From: an uncultured Saprospiraceae bacterium
GTDB taxonomy: Bacteria > Bacteroidota > Bacteroidia > Chitinophagales > Saprospiraceae
NCBI GenBank assembly: GCA_938033975.1
Contig: CALHKJ010000184.1
Span: 1-6,951 of the forward strand
Length of the DNA stretch: 6,951 nt
Direction: 5' to 3'
Position numbers and translations under genes: made by a program. Position 1 is the stretch's first letter, and every line of letters begins with the position of its first letter. The notes under the pieces were generated by a model that was given only the letters and a program-made list of their open reading frames with translations, was not told the DNA's origin and ran no database searches. Shown piece after piece: positions 5,273-6,951 of this stretch.

Positions 5273-5515
5273 ATGGATTTACCTAAAGTTTATGCCAAAG
5301 CCCCAATTCCTGTAGATATCAAAGAAGGAGAAAGGTATGCATGGTGTACCTGTGGGCTTTCTGACAACCAACCATGGTGTAATGGAGCACATAAAGGAAC
5401 AGGTTATGCACCTAAGGTATTTGTAGCAGAAGAAACAAAGACTGCGTATATGTGTCAATGTAAGGCTACCAATAATCCTGGTTTCTGCGATGGAGCTCAC
5501 AAGACTTTAGAGTAA
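5273..5515 (+). CDS. Tandem CDGSH iron-sulfur domain protein
   Basis: An 80-aa soluble protein with two complete NEET-type [2Fe-2S] motifs. Motif 1 is C25-x-C27-x8-C36-x3-H40 (CTCGLSDNQPWCNGAH). Motif 2 is C61-x-C63-x8-C72-x3-H76 (CQCKATNNPGFCDGAH). The Cys3-His spacing is exactly that of mitoNEET/CISD proteins, and the two-motif single chain resembles CISD3-type proteins. The two motifs should bind two clusters within one chain. There is no signal peptide or membrane segment. The family is linked to redox sensing or Fe-S and electron transfer, but the bacterial role is unknown. It starts 10 bases after the DAHP synthase stop and before the operon terminator, so it is very probably co-transcribed. 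A functional link to aromatic synthesis is not demonstrated by the sequence. Confidence 0.93.
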   Translation: MDLPKVYAKAPIPVDIKEGERYAWCTCGLSDNQPWCNGAHKGTGYAPKVFVAEETKTAYMCQCKATNNPGFCDGAHKTLE

Positions 5516-5556
5516 ATTGATACTGTTTATGTTTATATAAACAAGTAAATTAAATG

Positions 5557-5605
5557 AAAATAAAAGCGCCTTGCCTCTTAAATGATGGCAAGGCGCTTTT
5601 ATTTT
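5557..5605 (+). terminator. Strong intrinsic terminator of the aromatic operon
   Basis: Perfect 19-bp inverted repeat: 5557-5575 pairs with 5587-5605. The GC-rich core GCGCCTTGCC / GGCAAGGCGC is flanked by A and T tracts, around an 11-base loop. It lies 41 bases after the stop of the CDGSH gene. Because both flanks are A/T tracts it could also work on the minus strand. Confidence 0.93.
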
Positions 5606-5678
5606 ATTTAATAGAGCGAATTTCTGACAAGTATTTGACAAAGAAAGAAATAGAATTACAATTAAGCTTTACTCGTGC

Positions 5679-5789
5679 TAAATTTGAAAAGCACTTGAAA
5701 TAGAAGTGTTAAGACTTAATATAATCGAATCAACACCCTTTTGTACATAAAGGAACCGGAATTGAAGAATCTCGGTTCCTTCTTTTTTT
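5679..5789 (+). ncRNA. Possible small RNA between two terminators
   Basis: A perfect -7-type element TAAATTTG (5679-5686) is followed about 5 bases later by a small hairpin, AGCACTT (5690-5696) with AAGTGTT (5704-5710), and the stretch ends at an intrinsic terminator (5750-5789). This would give a transcript of about 100 bases. There is no convincing reading frame in it. No matching -33 TTTG was found at the usual distance, and no known RNA family is recognised. This is a hypothesis only. Confidence 0.22.
5750..5789 (+). terminator. Second intrinsic terminator before the convergent protease gene
   Basis: AAGGAACCG (5750-5758) pairs with CGGTTCCTT (5773-5781) around a 14-base loop. On the plus strand it is followed by C and then a run of seven T (5783-5789). 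The T run marks it as a plus-strand terminator; on the minus strand only TTT follows the stem. It abuts the stop codon of the minus-strand gene (5790-5788), so it may catch read-through from the aromatic operon or end a small transcript, and may weakly help end the protease transcript. Confidence 0.75.
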
Positions 5790-6951
5790 ACCCCAATAGG
5801 TAATCTTTTAATACGATCTCTATATCGATTACTTCTTCTCCTCTCAATATTTCAAACTTAATTTTTTTACCAGGTCGCTTGCTTAGTTTTTTATCAAAAC
5901 TAATGAGGGTGTACTTACTCGAATTGAGCAATCCAATCTTAGTTACTATGTCTCCTATTTGCACACCGGCTTCTTCGGCTGGTGATCCAGGTAGCACATC
6001 AAAAACTATAAAACTATTCAAATCTGCTCCAAAGGCAAAAACTTCCATGCCGCTCAGGTTGTATTTAAATTTCTTATTGATCCTGCGGTTTGGCTTTAGG
6101 TAGACTTCTTGATCCAAATAGTTAATTATAATATTAAATCTTTCCAATAGGGAAGTCCCAATAAGGCCATTCCGGTCATTATAGTTTTCTGGATCGATAC
6201 CCTCATTTATTTCTTGAAAGTGGGTAAGTATATTTTCAAATGTATGGTTACCTAATTGTAGACTTTTCATTTTACCCTTATAACCACTTATAAAACCACC
6301 GATTCCTTTTCCCAATTTACCAGGCGTAGCAATTTCTGGAGGCGTGAGCGAGGTATTAGAATTTGTATTGACTAAAAAAGACAAAGAAGCGCCTGTGTCA
6401 ATCAATAATTTGAGATCGAACTCATCTGAATTTGGTTTTTCAGTTTTGCATGTGATGTATGGCTTATTATCGATGACTTCAATTTTATGTTTGTCATAGC
6501 CATTCAATTTTCTATTGAATTTGTCTGGGTGCCAAAGAATCAATTGGTACCTTTTAAAATCAATTTCCATTGTAAGATTCTGAAAGAAGCTACTACCAAG
6601 TATTCCATCAATTTGAATTCCCGTCATCTCTTTAAGATTCAGAAAATTTTCTTCTAATACGACAATGTCTCGCTGTACTTTTAAAGAGCCTTCAGGTTGG
6701 ATATAGATATTTCGAGATATGTAGGCAGGAATGGTTGTATTGATATCAGAACCTCGAATCTTTACTGAATTGGTATACTCAAATCCAAGCAAGTCCGTAA
6801 TGTGCTTTTCAAAAAATATGGTGTGCTCAGCTCCTGTATCATATATGAATAACATTGGGAGTGCACCTTGTATTTCTACATTTAATAAAATATAACCTCC
6901 TCGATATTCAAATGGTATCTCTACCTTTTTATTGCCATCCAATAAATCTAA
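5788..6951 (-). CDS. Two-lobed retropepsin-like aspartic protease with C-terminal PDZ domain, 5' end missing
   Basis: 387 codons are visible; the frame is open to the right edge, so the N-terminus, possibly with a signal peptide, is lost. A TTG at 6942 is the first possible start in view, but it leaves almost nothing before the first domain and is probably not the true one. Numbering from the edge: lobe 1 (about 10-145) has the active-site motif YDTGAEHT (D38) and the closing strand IDGILGSSFF (about 114-123). Lobe 2 (about 155-285) has LLIDTGASLSF (D185) and GLIGTSLLERF (about 262-272). A PDZ domain (about 299-387) follows with the GSPAEEAGVQIGD loop. Two DTGA motifs in one chain should form an intramolecular pepsin-like active site. 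Such proteins are common in Bacteroidota and probably extracytoplasmic, but substrates are unknown. It converges on the aromatic operon and is probably unrelated to it. Confidence 0.87.
   Translation of the reverse strand, partial: LDLLDGNKKVEIPFEYRGGYILLNVEIQGALPMLFIYDTGAEHTIFFEKHITDLLGFEYTNSVKIRGSDINTTIPAYISRNIYIQPEGSLKVQRDIVVLEENFLNLKEMTGIQIDGILGSSFFQNLTMEIDFKRYQLILWHPDKFNRKLNGYDKHKIEVIDNKPYITCKTEKPNSDEFDLKLLIDTGASLSFLVNTNSNTSLTPPEIATPGKLGKGIGGFISGYKGKMKSLQLGNHTFENILTHFQEINEGIDPENYNDRNGLIGTSLLERFNIIINYLDQEVYLKPNRRINKKFKYNLSGMEVFAFGADLNSFIVFDVLPGSPAEEAGVQIGDIVTKIGLLNSSKYTLISFDKKLSKRPGKKIKFEILRGEEVIDIEIVLKDYLLG

Noticed and set aside
6940..6942. TTG as the true start of the aspartic protease
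   Set aside because: The frame stays open to the window edge and the first domain begins at once, so the real start is probably outside.
1..6951. CRISPR arrays, tRNA or rRNA genes, insertion sequences or phage genes
   Set aside because: Both strands were read; no regular repeat-spacer pattern, cloverleaf, transposase or terminal inverted repeats were seen.

Overview
This AT-rich window most likely comes from a member of the Bacteroidota (Bacteroidetes). The evidence is the gene order pheA-tyrA-DAHP synthase/chorismate mutase, the DAHP synthase with a C-terminal AroQ chorismate mutase, the ilvD-ilvB order, the lack of Shine-Dalgarno sequences, and candidate promoters of the TTTG / TAnnTTTG type. 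The genus cannot be read from the sequence; assignment below phylum would be a guess.

Layout. Positions 1-1889, minus strand: a branched-chain amino acid unit, ilvD followed directly by the 5' end of ilvB, which runs off the left edge. Positions 1890-2441: a divergent regulatory region. Positions 2442-5515, plus strand: a tightly packed aromatic unit, pheA-tyrA-DAHP synthase/chorismate mutase-CDGSH protein. pheA/tyrA and tyrA/DAHP synthase overlap by ATGA, and the last gene follows after 10 bases. A perfect 19-bp terminator hairpin closes the unit. Positions 5606-5787: a gene-free spacer with a second plus-strand terminator and a possible small RNA. Positions 5788-6951, minus strand: a two-lobed retropepsin-like aspartic protease with a C-terminal PDZ domain, whose 5' end lies outside the window.

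The most interesting part is the divergent region. Each operon appears to be controlled by ribosome-mediated transcription attenuation. On the plus strand, a 19-codon leader peptide (MMTNTNTYSFFYFWFYFHK) holds Phe, Tyr and Trp codons. It is followed by segments that can form mutually exclusive 1:2, 2:3 (antiterminator) and 3:4 (terminator) hairpins just before pheA. On the minus strand, a 20-codon leader (MTIYLNIISIFTTVIIVIPK, TTG start) rich in Ile and Val codons has the same four-segment layout just before ilvD. The two leaders match the end products of the operons they precede. The aromatic leader reads all three aromatic amino acids, which fits an operon that controls both entry to the shikimate pathway and the Phe and Tyr branches.

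Pathway view. DAHP synthase makes the first shikimate intermediate. Chorismate mutase makes prephenate. PheA takes prephenate to phenylpyruvate and TyrA takes it to 4-hydroxyphenylpyruvate. The aminotransferase for the last step is not here. IlvB (acetohydroxyacid synthase) and IlvD (dihydroxyacid dehydratase) serve Ile, Val and Leu synthesis.
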